Below, one piece after another: positions 7,491 through 14,940 of a stretch of DNA of 38,739 nucleotides. The position numbers and the translations under genes are program-made. The stretch spans positions 1 to 38,739 of the forward strand of contig NZ_BMIH01000008.1 in NCBI RefSeq assembly GCF_014641735.1, in the 5' to 3' direction. Source of the DNA: Sphingomonas metalli (GTDB lineage Bacteria > Pseudomonadota > Alphaproteobacteria > Sphingomonadales > Sphingomonadaceae). Position 1 is the first letter of the stretch; the number at the start of each line of letters is the position of its first letter. Under the pieces are notes generated by a model that saw nothing but the letters and a program-made list of their open reading frames with translations, had not been told where the DNA came from and did not search any database.

Positions 7491-8843
7491 TCAGCCTGGC
7501 CGGGCCGCGGCGTGGGACCAGTCCTGCGCCGCGCGCTGGACCGGATCCCACGGACTGCTGAGCGGCGGGGTATAGGACAGGTCGAGATCGTTGAGGGCAT
7601 CTACATCGATGCCGTGGAACAGACCGGCCGCGACGATATCGAGACGCTTCGATACTTCCGCGCCGGCACGCCCCACCATCTGCACGCCCAGCAGCCGTCC
7701 GGTTTTCACATCGCCGGTGATCCAGACGCCGATCTGGGTCGCACCGGGATAATAGCTCTTGTGATCCCACGCCCCGATTTCGACGGTAAGCGGCTCATAG
7801 CCTTCTTCCCGCGCCTCGATGTCGGACAGGCCGGTGCGGGCGATGACCAGATCGTAGAGTTTCAGGCTCTGTGTCCCGACGATACCGTGGAACGTGCGCG
7901 AACCGCCGATTGCGTTCTCGCCGGCGACCCGGCCCTGCTTGTGCGCGATCGTGCCGAGCGAGATCCACGTCGGCTTGCCATGCAGGCGATGATGGGTGAC
8001 GGCGCAATCGCCGGCCGCGAAGATATCGGGAAGCGACGTCGCCATCGTGTCGGAAACGGCGATCGCGCCGCCTTCCCCGAGCGCTATACCGGCGTCGCGC
8101 GCAAGATCGGTCGCCGGCCGTACCCCGGTTGCCAATATGACGAGGTCTGCCGGGCGGCGTCGTCCGTCCGTCGTAAAGACGACCAGTCTCTGCTCGACGA
8201 CCATACCCTGCTCGATCCGCTCGACACCGGCCTGCGTCACGACTTCGACGCCTTCCGTGGTCAGGCGTTCGCGGATCATGGCGCCGATCTCGGAAAACAC
8301 GCCGGGCATCACTTCGTCGGATCGGCTGAGCAAGGTGACGTGCATTCCCCGTTGTTGCAGCGCCTCCGCCATTTCGATGCCGATATAGCCCGCGCCGATG
8401 ATCACGGCCTTGCCCGCGCGATGCCGTCGCACGGCATCGAGGACGGCGAGGCCGTCATCGATCGTATGGAGAACGAAGGCGCCGGGCAGATCGGCGCCGG
8501 GGATATCGGGTCGAACGGGGTTTGCGCCGGTCGCGACGATCAGTCGGTCGTAGCGCAGCTCGGTCGTATCGCCCGGCCGCTCGATCGATACGCTTTTGCC
8601 GGCGGGGTCGATCGCGGTGACGCGGTGCCGCAGGCGCACATCGATGTCGGGGAAGGTCGTGCGGTGCGCGAGCTTCGATGGATCCGGCGTCTGACCGCCG
8701 ATCAGGTACGGCAGTCCGCAGATGCTGTAGTTGGGATAGTCGTCGGCGAGGAGGACGGTGATCCGCACGTCCTTGCTCAATTCGCGCGCGCGCAGCGCCG
8801 CGGCGATCCCGGCATCGCTGCCGCCGATGATGACCAGATGCAT
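7491..8843 (-). CDS. FAD-dependent pyridine nucleotide-disulfide oxidoreductase, CoA-disulfide-reductase type
   Basis: This flavoprotein of about 450 residues has all family elements. These are an N-terminal FAD Rossmann site (VIIGGSDAGIAAALRA), a single redox cysteine in NYSICGLPY, LIVATGA, a second NAD(P)H Rossmann site (VIIGAGYIGIEMAEAL), the FAD motif DIFAAGDC, and a C-terminal dimerisation domain. The single cysteine resembles CoA disulfide reductases and NADH oxidases rather than CxxxxC enzymes. The start at 8843 is supported by AAGGTGA five bases before it. It is the last gene of the minus-strand arsenic operon, just after arsH. A role in thiol redox balance or arsenical reduction is inferred. 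A degenerate paralogue forms the N-terminal half of the protein at 18399-20606. Confidence 0.85.
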   Translation of the reverse strand: MHLVIIGGSDAGIAAALRARELSKDVRITVLLADDYPNYSICGLPYLIGGQTPDPSKLAHRTTFPDIDVRLRHRVTAIDPAGKSVSIERPGDTTELRYDRLIVATGANPVRPDIPGADLPGAFVLHTIDDGLAVLDAVRRHRAGKAVIIGAGYIGIEMAEALQQRGMHVTLLSRSDEVMPGVFSEIGAMIRERLTTEGVEVVTQAGVERIEQGMVVEQRLVVFTTDGRRRPADLVILATGVRPATDLARDAGIALGEGGAIAVSDTMATSLPDIFAAGDCAVTHHRLHGKPTWISLGTIAHKQGRVAGENAIGGSRTFHGIVGTQSLKLYDLVIARTGLSDIEAREEGYEPLTVEIGAWDHKSYYPGATQIGVWITGDVKTGRLLGVQMVGRAGAEVSKRLDIVAAGLFHGIDVDALNDLDLSYTPPLSSPWDPVQRAAQDWSHAAARPG

Positions 8844-8853
8844 CGCCGTCACC

Positions 8854-9606
8854 TTACCGCCTGCCGCCCGCACCGATCGCGATGGCCGACAGGTCGGTGT
8901 CCGGATCGATCGGCACGCCCGCTTCCTTGCGCTCGGAATAGCGGTTCACCAGCGCATCGGCATGGGGGCGGAGCAGGACCGTGAAGCGGACCAGCTCCTC
9001 CATCACGTCGACGATGCGGTCGTAATAGCTCGACGGCTTCATTCGGCCGGCCTCGTCGAACTCGTTGAACGCCTTGGCGACCGAGGACTGGTTGGGGATA
9101 GTGACCATCCGCATCCAGCGCCCCAGTACGCGTAGCGTGTTGACGCTGTTGAACGACTGCGACCCCGCCGACACCTGCATCACCGCCAGGGTGCGCCCTT
9201 GCGTCGGGCGCATGCCTCCCATTGACAGGGGCAGGTGGTCGATCTGGGTCTTCATAACCCCGGTGATCTGGCCGTGCCGCTCCGGGCTGCACCAGACCTG
9301 TCCTTCCGACCATAGCGAAAGCTCGCGCAATTCGTGGACGGCGGGATGATCGTCGCCTGTCACCTGATCGGGTAGCGGCAGCGTCGAGGGATCGAAGATG
9401 CGTGTCTCGCAGCCGAACAGGCGCAGCAGCCGCGCGGCTTCCTCGACGCACAGTCGCGAATAGGAGCGTTCGCGCAGGCTGCCATAGAGCAGCAGGATGC
9501 GTGGCGGGGGATCGTTCGGCCCCAGGCCGGCAGCAGGCCGGTCGAAGGCGAAGCGCCGGTCGAGCGCGGGTAGCGTGTCGGGGTCGGGAAGCGTGCGTAG
9601 CGGCAT
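8854..9606 (-). CDS. arsH: ArsH, NADPH-dependent FMN reductase / organoarsenical oxidase
   Basis: This flavodoxin-fold protein of 250 residues shows the ArsH start of the fold, RILLLYGSLRERSYSRL, whose loop binds FMN phosphate, and the downstream SLWSEGQVWCSPERHGQITG and QVSAGSQSFN stretches typical of ArsH. In characterised bacteria ArsH oxidises trivalent methyl- and aromatic arsenicals to the less toxic pentavalent forms using NADPH. The start at 9606 has AAAGG seven bases upstream and overlaps the stop of arsN2 by one base, so translation is probably coupled. Confidence 0.92.
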   Translation of the reverse strand: MPLRTLPDPDTLPALDRRFAFDRPAAGLGPNDPPPRILLLYGSLRERSYSRLCVEEAARLLRLFGCETRIFDPSTLPLPDQVTGDDHPAVHELRELSLWSEGQVWCSPERHGQITGVMKTQIDHLPLSMGGMRPTQGRTLAVMQVSAGSQSFNSVNTLRVLGRWMRMVTIPNQSSVAKAFNEFDEAGRMKPSSYYDRIVDVMEELVRFTVLLRPHADALVNRYSERKEAGVPIDPDTDLSAIAIGAGGRR

Positions 9607-10040
9607 CACAGAACCTTTACGAGATAGGTCGCCGAGGCCGGGCAAAGCGCGGTGAACTCGCGCGACGCGGCGATCGACGAAGGTGCCGACACGCGATCGG
9701 CATCGAGATAGCCGATCGCGCGAAAGAAGCCCGAGGCCGTCGTAGTAAGAAGATGGAGGCGTCGCACACCGATTTCGCGCGCCTCTTTCTCGATCGCGGC
9801 GACCAGCGGGCGGCCCAAGCCGGCGCGCCGGCGATCGTGAAGGACGACGACCGAACGGAGCAACCGGTCGTCGCCTTCGCCTTCCAACCCCGCGTAGCCG
9901 ATCAAGCTTTCGGCATCGATGCGGTAGAAGGTACGCCCCGGGTCGCCCAGGTCGGAACTCGGCAGCCCAGCGGCATTCAGGAACCACGCCAGACCATCGA
10001 ACTGTTCCGGTTCGAGCGGTGCGACAGTCAGCTCCGTCAT
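9606..10040 (-). CDS. arsN2: ArsN2-like GNAT acetyltransferase
   Basis: This 144-residue GNAT-fold protein has the acetyl-CoA pyrophosphate loop in DRRRAGLGRPLV. It also has the C-terminal features I associate with ArsN2: LLTTTASGFFRAIGY, a Ser/Ala-rich turn and the closing FTALCPASA. Related ArsN1 enzymes detoxify arsinothricin and phosphinothricin by N-acetylation; the substrate of ArsN2 is less certain. It sits between acr3 (12 bases upstream) and arsH (one-base overlap), which confirms membership of the arsenic operon. Confidence 0.85.
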   Translation of the reverse strand: MTELTVAPLEPEQFDGLAWFLNAAGLPSSDLGDPGRTFYRIDAESLIGYAGLEGEGDDRLLRSVVVLHDRRRAGLGRPLVAAIEKEAREIGVRRLHLLTTTASGFFRAIGYLDADRVSAPSSIAASREFTALCPASATYLVKVL

Positions 10041-10052
10041 GGTCGCGTCCGA

Positions 10053-11114
10053 TCAGCGCGGGGCTGTGGCAGGAAACCAGCGCCGCCCGAGCCGCAGCGC
10101 CAGATGCACCAGCAGGATCAGCACCGGCACCTCGACCAGCGGGCCGATCACCGCCGCGAACGCCACCGGCGACGCCAGCCCGAACGCTGCGATCGCGACC
10201 GCGATCGCCAGCTCGAAATTGTTGCCCGACGCGGTGAAGGCGATCGCGGTGGTGCGCGGATAGTCGGCGTCGATCAGCTTGCCCATGAAGAAGCTGACGA
10301 GGAACTGGACGATGAAGTAGATCGTCAGCGGGATCGCGATCCGCACCGCGTCGAACGGCAGGCGCACGACATCGCCGCCCTTCAGCGTGAACATCGCGAC
10401 GATCGTGAACAGCAGCGCCGCCAGCGTCACCGGCCCGATCCGCGGCAGAAACACGCCCTCGTACCAGTCAACCCCGCGCTTCGCGACGAGCAGCTTGCGG
10501 GTGAGGAATCCGGCGAGGAACGGCAGGCCGAGATAGATCAGCACGGCTTCCGCGATGGTCCAGAAGCTCACGTCGATGACGCTCCCTTCCAGTCCGAACA
10601 GCGGCGGCAGGACGGTCAGGAACAGCCAGGCGTAGACGCTGAAGAAGGCGATCTGGAACACCGAGTTGAACGCGACCAGCCCGGCGACATACTGGTTGTC
10701 GCCCTTGGCGAGCTGGTTCCAGACCAGCACCATCGCGATGCAGCGGGCGAGGCCGATCAGGATCACGCCGGTCATGTACTCGGGTTGGTCGCGCAGGAAG
10801 ATCACCGCGAGCGCGAACATCAGCGTCGGGCCTATCAGCCAGTTCTGGACCAGCGACAGCGCCAGCACCCGCTTGTCGGCGAACACCTTGGGCAGGTCCT
10901 CGTAACGCACCCGCGCGAGCGGCGGATACATCATCAGGATCAGCCCGATCGCGATCGGAATGTTGGTGGTGCCGACCGACATGGCGTGCAGTGCGTTCGG
11001 CAGGCCAGTGAAGACGGTGCCGAGGATGACGCCGAGCGCCATCGCGGCAAAAATCCAGACGGTCAGATAGCGGTCGAGGAAGCCAAGCCGCTCGGGTTTG
11101 GAAAGCTGTTCCAT
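10053..11114 (-). CDS. acr3: ACR3-family arsenite efflux transporter
   Basis: This inner-membrane arsenite/H+ antiporter of 353 residues has about ten hydrophobic segments. The conserved transport cysteine lies in GLARCIAMVLVWNQLA (Cys125), and TASGNNFELAIAVAIAAFG is the second family hallmark. It exports As(III) made by arsenate reductases. Its ATG overlaps the arsC stop by one base, so reduction and export are translationally linked. The length is normal and no defects are visible. Confidence 0.95.
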   Translation of the reverse strand: MEQLSKPERLGFLDRYLTVWIFAAMALGVILGTVFTGLPNALHAMSVGTTNIPIAIGLILMMYPPLARVRYEDLPKVFADKRVLALSLVQNWLIGPTLMFALAVIFLRDQPEYMTGVILIGLARCIAMVLVWNQLAKGDNQYVAGLVAFNSVFQIAFFSVYAWLFLTVLPPLFGLEGSVIDVSFWTIAEAVLIYLGLPFLAGFLTRKLLVAKRGVDWYEGVFLPRIGPVTLAALLFTIVAMFTLKGGDVVRLPFDAVRIAIPLTIYFIVQFLVSFFMGKLIDADYPRTTAIAFTASGNNFELAIAVAIAAFGLASPVAFAAVIGPLVEVPVLILLVHLALRLGRRWFPATAPR

Positions 11115-12061
11115 CAGTTCACCTTCCGGCCGGCATCATCGACCACGCGTTCGCCGTCTTCCTTCGTGAAGGCGCCGCGCTGCTCGGATGGCAGAATGTC
11201 GAGCACGACTTCCGAAGGTCGGCACAACCGGACGCCCAGCGGCGTCACCACCAGTGGCCGGTTGATAAGGATGGGATGCGCCATCATCGCATCGACCAGT
11301 ACGTCGTCGGACAGGCTTTCATCGCCGAGGCCGAGATCGGCATAGGGCGTACCCTTCTCGCGCAGCAGCGCCCGCGGCGTCAGGCCGGCGCGGTCGATGA
11401 GATCGACCAGCGTCTCGCGCGAGGGCGGGTTTTTCAGATATTCGATGACCTCCGGCTCGATGCCGGCGTTGCGGATCATCGCCAGCGTGTTGCGCGACGT
11501 GCCGCAATCGGGGTTGTGGTAGATGGTGATGCCTTCGCCGGGTGTTTCCGCACTGGCCTGCACGCTCGCGCCTTCGCCTTGCCCGATCTCCCTGAGCTTG
11601 CGGCGGACCGCCATGTCGTCGAGGCTGTCGAACGGAAGCGCCAGAAACAGGCTTATCCGGTTGCGCAGATAATGCATGGCGCGGATGAAGGCGTCGCGCT
11701 GCCCCTCTCCCTCGACCGCTGCCGGGTCTTCGATTCCCCAATGCGCGCTGGTGGGATGGCCGATCCAGACCGGGCAGGTCTCACCCGCCGCATTGTCGCA
11801 GACGGTGAAGATGAAATCGAATTGCGGCGCGCCGGCACCGGCAAACTCGTCCCAACTCTTGGACCGCATGTCGGTCGTATCTACGCCGATCCCGTTCAGG
11901 ACGGAGATCGCCATCGGATGCACCGCGCCCTTGGGCTGGCTGCCGGCGCTAAAGGCGCGAAAACGTCCTTCCCCGAGCTTGTTCATCAGCCCCTCGCCCA
12001 GGATCGAGCGCGCCGAATTGCCGGTACACAGGAACAGCACATTGTAGATTCTGTCGGTCAT
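11114..12061 (-). CDS. arsC: Two-domain arsenate reductase: LMW-phosphatase-type ArsC fused to glutaredoxin-type ArsC
   Basis: The protein has 315 residues. Residues about 1-150 form a low-molecular-weight-phosphatase ArsC with the P-loop CTGNSAR (12-18) and the extra cysteines Cys88 and Cys96 in CDNAAGETC used for the disulfide cascade. After a linker, residues about 178-315 form the unrelated R773/E. coli-type ArsC with catalytic Cys186 in YHNPDCGTSRNT. Both active sites are intact. In known systems the first type is recycled through thioredoxin or mycothiol-like relays and the second by glutathione/glutaredoxin. The gene lies 13 bases after arsR and overlaps acr3. A frameshift artefact is unlikely because one frame runs cleanly through both domains. 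Confidence 0.93.
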   Translation of the reverse strand: MTDRIYNVLFLCTGNSARSILGEGLMNKLGEGRFRAFSAGSQPKGAVHPMAISVLNGIGVDTTDMRSKSWDEFAGAGAPQFDFIFTVCDNAAGETCPVWIGHPTSAHWGIEDPAAVEGEGQRDAFIRAMHYLRNRISLFLALPFDSLDDMAVRRKLREIGQGEGASVQASAETPGEGITIYHNPDCGTSRNTLAMIRNAGIEPEVIEYLKNPPSRETLVDLIDRAGLTPRALLREKGTPYADLGLGDESLSDDVLVDAMMAHPILINRPLVVTPLGVRLCRPSEVVLDILPSEQRGAFTKEDGERVVDDAGRKVN

Positions 12062-12074
12062 GGGATCGATACCT

Positions 12075-12404
12075 TCAGGAGCAGGCGAGTTCCGCCATCA
12101 GCGGTTCGCAAAGATCGGGGCGGCCCCCGCAGCAGTCCTTCACCAGGAACAGCATCAGGGCTTGCAGGCGGGCGATATCGACATGCTGGATCATCTGGCG
12201 GCCCCGCTTCTCCGGCGTCACCAGACCCGCCGCGACCAGCACGGCCAGATGAGTCGAGAAGGTGCTCTGGCTGAGGCCCGCAGCATCGACCAGCTCGCCG
12301 GTCGAAAGGCCGTCAGGCCCTATTTCCACCAGACGCCGGAAGGTCTGGAGCCTCGTCGGGTGCCCCAGCGCGGCGAGGCAGGAAAGCGCGTCTTCATCGG
12401 TCAT
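12075..12404 (-). CDS. arsR: ArsR/SmtB-family repressor of the arsenic operon
   Basis: This winged-helix repressor has 109 residues from ATG 12404; the frame stays open further upstream. The recognition region is AAGLSQSTFSTHLAVLVAAG and the ligand cluster is DCCGGRPDLC, a Cys-Cys-x6-Cys pattern. It is the first gene of the minus-strand operon arsR-arsC-acr3-arsN2-arsH-oxidoreductase and is divergent from the FMN reductase gene. As(III) binding should release it from DNA and switch on the operon. The other ArsR at 2393-2731 has a near-identical layout. Confidence 0.92.
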   Translation of the reverse strand: MTDEDALSCLAALGHPTRLQTFRRLVEIGPDGLSTGELVDAAGLSQSTFSTHLAVLVAAGLVTPEKRGRQMIQHVDIARLQALMLFLVKDCCGGRPDLCEPLMAELACS

Positions 12405-12439
12405 CCATCGCAAATAATCGATGGAACATTGGAATGCAA
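12405..12439 (-). promoter_or_regulatory. Candidate ars operon promoter and ArsR operator
   Basis: Reading the minus strand, TTGCAT (complement of 12434-12439), 17 bases, then TATTTG (complement of 12411-12416) is a weak sigma70-like promoter. The inverted repeat CCATCG-N8-CGATGG at 12405-12424 covers the -10 box and abuts the arsR ATG, as expected for an autorepressor site. A second short hairpin, GAATG-N5-CATTC (12460-12474), lies on the divergent side. Confidence 0.5.
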
Positions 12440-12517
12440 CCATCGTTTTTTACCGATATGAATGTGAGGCATTCAATGAATGACGTGCCGCAGCCCCGTG
12501 CGTCCGGAGAAAGTGCG

Positions 12518-13201
12518 ATGACGGAAAAATTGTTGGTATTCCTCGGCTCCGAGCGCGTGTCGGGTCCGCCCAGGCCCGCCCGGCTCGGTGAACGTGTCGT
12601 GGCTGCGTGCATGACGCGCCTCGGACGCAGGGATGTCGATGCAGCGCTGATCGATCCGGTGGAGGTCGATCTGCCGCATCCCTTCAAGCCGCATTTCGCT
12701 TATTCCAAGGGAAAGGCACCGGAGGCGATGGAACGATTGGCCGAGGAGATCGAAAGCGCGGACGGCTATGTCATGGTCAGTCCGGAATATAATCATATGA
12801 TGAGCCCGGCGCTGAGCGACCTCCTGAATCATTTCGGCAGCTCGCTCTTCTCCTACAAGCCCAGCGCGATCGTGACCTATTCCGCCGGGCAATGGGGAGG
12901 GACGCGCGCCGCGGTGAGCATGCGGACGTTTCTGTCCGAACTCGGCTGCCTGCCCGTCTCCGCGATGATCCATATCCCCCATGCCCAGGATGTGTTCGCC
13001 GAGGATGGTGGATACCTCGACGGCGTCGATGGCGACCGATGGGATGGCTATCTCGATCGGACGTTCGATCAGCTATGCTGGTGGGCGAAAGCAGCGCGTG
13101 AGCAGCGGCGTCGTGATACCGCGAGACCGGACGCCTATACCGTAAGCGCAAAAGAACGGGATGCGCCCACTGACGATGCCAGCAATATGACAGATAGATG
13201 A
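12518..13201 (+). CDS. NADPH-dependent FMN reductase-like flavoprotein
   Basis: This flavodoxin-fold protein of 227 residues has the family motif SPEYNHMMSPALSDLLNHFG, in which the SPEYN loop contacts FMN, and an N-terminal strand-loop LLVFLGSERVSGPPRPARLG. GGAGA seven bases before ATG 12518 sets the start, although the frame is open from 12434. It is transcribed away from the arsR operon from a shared regulatory region, so it is probably induced by arsenic. It belongs to the same broad superfamily as ArsH but lacks the ArsH-specific stretches. The tail after about residue 190 is polar and may be disordered. The substrate is unknown. Confidence 0.8.
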   Translation: MTEKLLVFLGSERVSGPPRPARLGERVVAACMTRLGRRDVDAALIDPVEVDLPHPFKPHFAYSKGKAPEAMERLAEEIESADGYVMVSPEYNHMMSPALSDLLNHFGSSLFSYKPSAIVTYSAGQWGGTRAAVSMRTFLSELGCLPVSAMIHIPHAQDVFAEDGGYLDGVDGDRWDGYLDRTFDQLCWWAKAAREQRRRDTARPDAYTVSAKERDAPTDDASNMTDR

Positions 13202-13294
13202 CGTAATCATGAAGTATCGATGGCAAAATCCAAGCCCTAAGCTTCCAAAGAGTCACTAATCGATCATTGCAGTTCCATAACGCCTCCCGGGAAA

Positions 13295-13308
13295 GCTCGA
13301 ATTCGAGC
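13295..13308. promoter_or_regulatory. Perfect 14-bp palindrome upstream of the lipoprotein gene
   Basis: GCTCGAATTCGAGC is a perfect palindrome 28 bases before the lipoprotein ATG. It could be an operator or a small hairpin in the leader. It does not resemble the candidate ArsR sites. Confidence 0.4.
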
Positions 13309-13336
13309 GTATGCCATCATCCCCGGGGGCCTCGCC

Positions 13337-14872
13337 ATGAATACTCGCAAAGCCATACTCCTCCTGACGTCGGCGCTTGCGTTGGCAAGCTGCGGCGCAG
13401 ACGATGTGGCGTCTCCTGGCGAAGGGACCATCGTCGTTCCTGGCGGTGGCACACCAACCCCGTCGCCCACATCTGGTCCTTCTCCGACGCCGACGCCAAG
13501 TGCCGGTCCGGCAGCCGACTGTCCGACCGGTTTCACCAATGCAGGCGTCATCGCAAACCTCCGCAACTGTCAGATCAGCGGTCGCATTAACAGCAACATC
13601 TCGCTCGCGAAGCGCGCAGGCACGATTTACTCGCTGTCCGGACGCGTCGATATCGGCACCGATGTTGGCGGTGACGGCGCGGCCAGCGGCGGTGTTTCCG
13701 CCACCATTTCGGTCGATCCGGGAGTGGTGGTGTTCGGCTCTTCGGGTCTCGACTTCCTTGTCGTGAACCGCGGTTCGCGTATCAATGCGGTAGGTACCTC
13801 GACGCAGCCGATCATTTTCACCTCTCGTCAAAACGTCGAAGGCACCGCGACGGATACCTCGCAGGGTCAATGGGGCGGTATTGTCGTGCTCGGTCGCGCC
13901 CCGATCAGCGATTGCTTGTCGGGGGCAACCGGAGGATCCGCCAACTGTCAGCAGCAGGTCGAAGGCGTCACCAACGCCTTTTACGGTGGCGCTCAGGCAG
14001 CCGAGAGCAGCGGATCGCTCCAGTATCTTCAGGTCCGCTATTCGGGCTTCGAGCTGGCACCGGGCAACGAACTGAACGGTATTACCCTCGCCGGCGTAGG
14101 TTCCGGCACGACCATCGACCACATCCAGGTCCACAACAGTTCGGACGACGGCATCGAGTGGTTCGGCGGTCGGTCGAACGCCAAGTACCTCGTCTTCACC
14201 GGCGAGGATGACGACAACCTCGACACCGATCTGGGCTACAAGGGGTTCATTCAGTTCGTGATCGCCGTGCAGCGCGCCGGCGGCCAGTCGGGCGATGCGA
14301 TCATCGAGGCCGACTCGAATGGGAACGAGGACGCGCAGCCGCGTCAGAACACCCGGCTCGCAAACTTTACCTTCATCCATCGCAGTACGCTGGCCGCTTC
14401 CGTCAACGCGATCCTGCTGCGGGGCGGCACCGACTATACGCTGGTGAACGGGATCGTCACGTCGCCGCGCAACTGCCTCGACGTCGATGGCGCGACCACC
14501 GTCCAGGCTGCTGATCCTGCGAAGGACGAACTCGGGCCGCCGGTTGCCCGCTCGGTGGTCTTCTCGTGCGCCAATCCCTACACCGATGACGGGAACGTCG
14601 CCGTGTCGTCGATCCAGGCGTTTTTTGAGGCTGCCGGGACCAATAATCGTCCGACGTTCACGAGCAGCCTGACCAACGTCTTCGTGAACGGTGCGAACGA
14701 GACAGGGGTGCCTGCGTTCGACGCCGCGACACTCGGCAGCTTTTTCACGACCACCAATTATATCGGCGCGGTCCGTGACGCGAACGACACCTGGTATCGC
14801 GGCTGGACATGCGATTCCGGCACGGCATCGTTCGGCAGCAACGCATCCTGCACGTCGATCCCCGCTCTCTAA
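13337..14872 (+). CDS. Secreted beta-helix-like lipoprotein paired with a TonB receptor
   Basis: This 511-residue lipoprotein has the lipobox LASC (Cys19), then a Pro/Thr/Ser-rich linker (about 36-58) and a long Gly/Asn/Ser/Asp-rich domain. In that domain, short strand-like steps such as TTIDHIQVHNSSDDGIEWFGG and ITLAGVGSG suggest a parallel beta-helix. Four late cysteines could form disulfides. No catalytic motif is recognised. It ends 68 bases before the TonB receptor gene and is probably expressed with it, so it is likely a surface-exposed partner that captures a ligand for the receptor. In an arsenic/phosphate island the ligand might be a phosphorus or arsenic compound, which is a guess from context. 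Confidence 0.7.
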   Translation: MNTRKAILLLTSALALASCGADDVASPGEGTIVVPGGGTPTPSPTSGPSPTPTPSAGPAADCPTGFTNAGVIANLRNCQISGRINSNISLAKRAGTIYSLSGRVDIGTDVGGDGAASGGVSATISVDPGVVVFGSSGLDFLVVNRGSRINAVGTSTQPIIFTSRQNVEGTATDTSQGQWGGIVVLGRAPISDCLSGATGGSANCQQQVEGVTNAFYGGAQAAESSGSLQYLQVRYSGFELAPGNELNGITLAGVGSGTTIDHIQVHNSSDDGIEWFGGRSNAKYLVFTGEDDDNLDTDLGYKGFIQFVIAVQRAGGQSGDAIIEADSNGNEDAQPRQNTRLANFTFIHRSTLAASVNAILLRGGTDYTLVNGIVTSPRNCLDVDGATTVQAADPAKDELGPPVARSVVFSCANPYTDDGNVAVSSIQAFFEAAGTNNRPTFTSSLTNVFVNGANETGVPAFDAATLGSFFTTTNYIGAVRDANDTWYRGWTCDSGTASFGSNASCTSIPAL

Positions 14873-14885
14873 GTCGAATCTCGAC

Positions 14886-14909
14886 GGGGGGTCGGCGATG
14901 CGACCCCCC
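14886..14909. promoter_or_regulatory. Intercistronic hairpin between lipoprotein and TonB receptor genes
   Basis: GGGGGGTCG (14886-14894), a six-base loop and CGACCCCCC (14901-14909) form a perfect 9-bp stem. No T tract follows, so it more likely stabilises the upstream message or reduces expression of the receptor relative to the lipoprotein than terminates outright. Confidence 0.5.
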
Positions 14910-14940
14910 GATCCAATGAAAAGCGTTCCCGGGGGGACTC

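Noticed and set aside
9402..11345. Long plus-strand open frame opposite arsH, arsN2 and acr3
   Set aside because: It is antisense to well-supported genes; the product is low-complexity Arg/Gln/His-rich and matches nothing.
13256..14380. Minus-strand open frame over the lipoprotein gene
   Set aside because: The opposite strand encodes a lipoprotein with a signal peptide and lipobox; this frame has no ribosome site or protein-like features.
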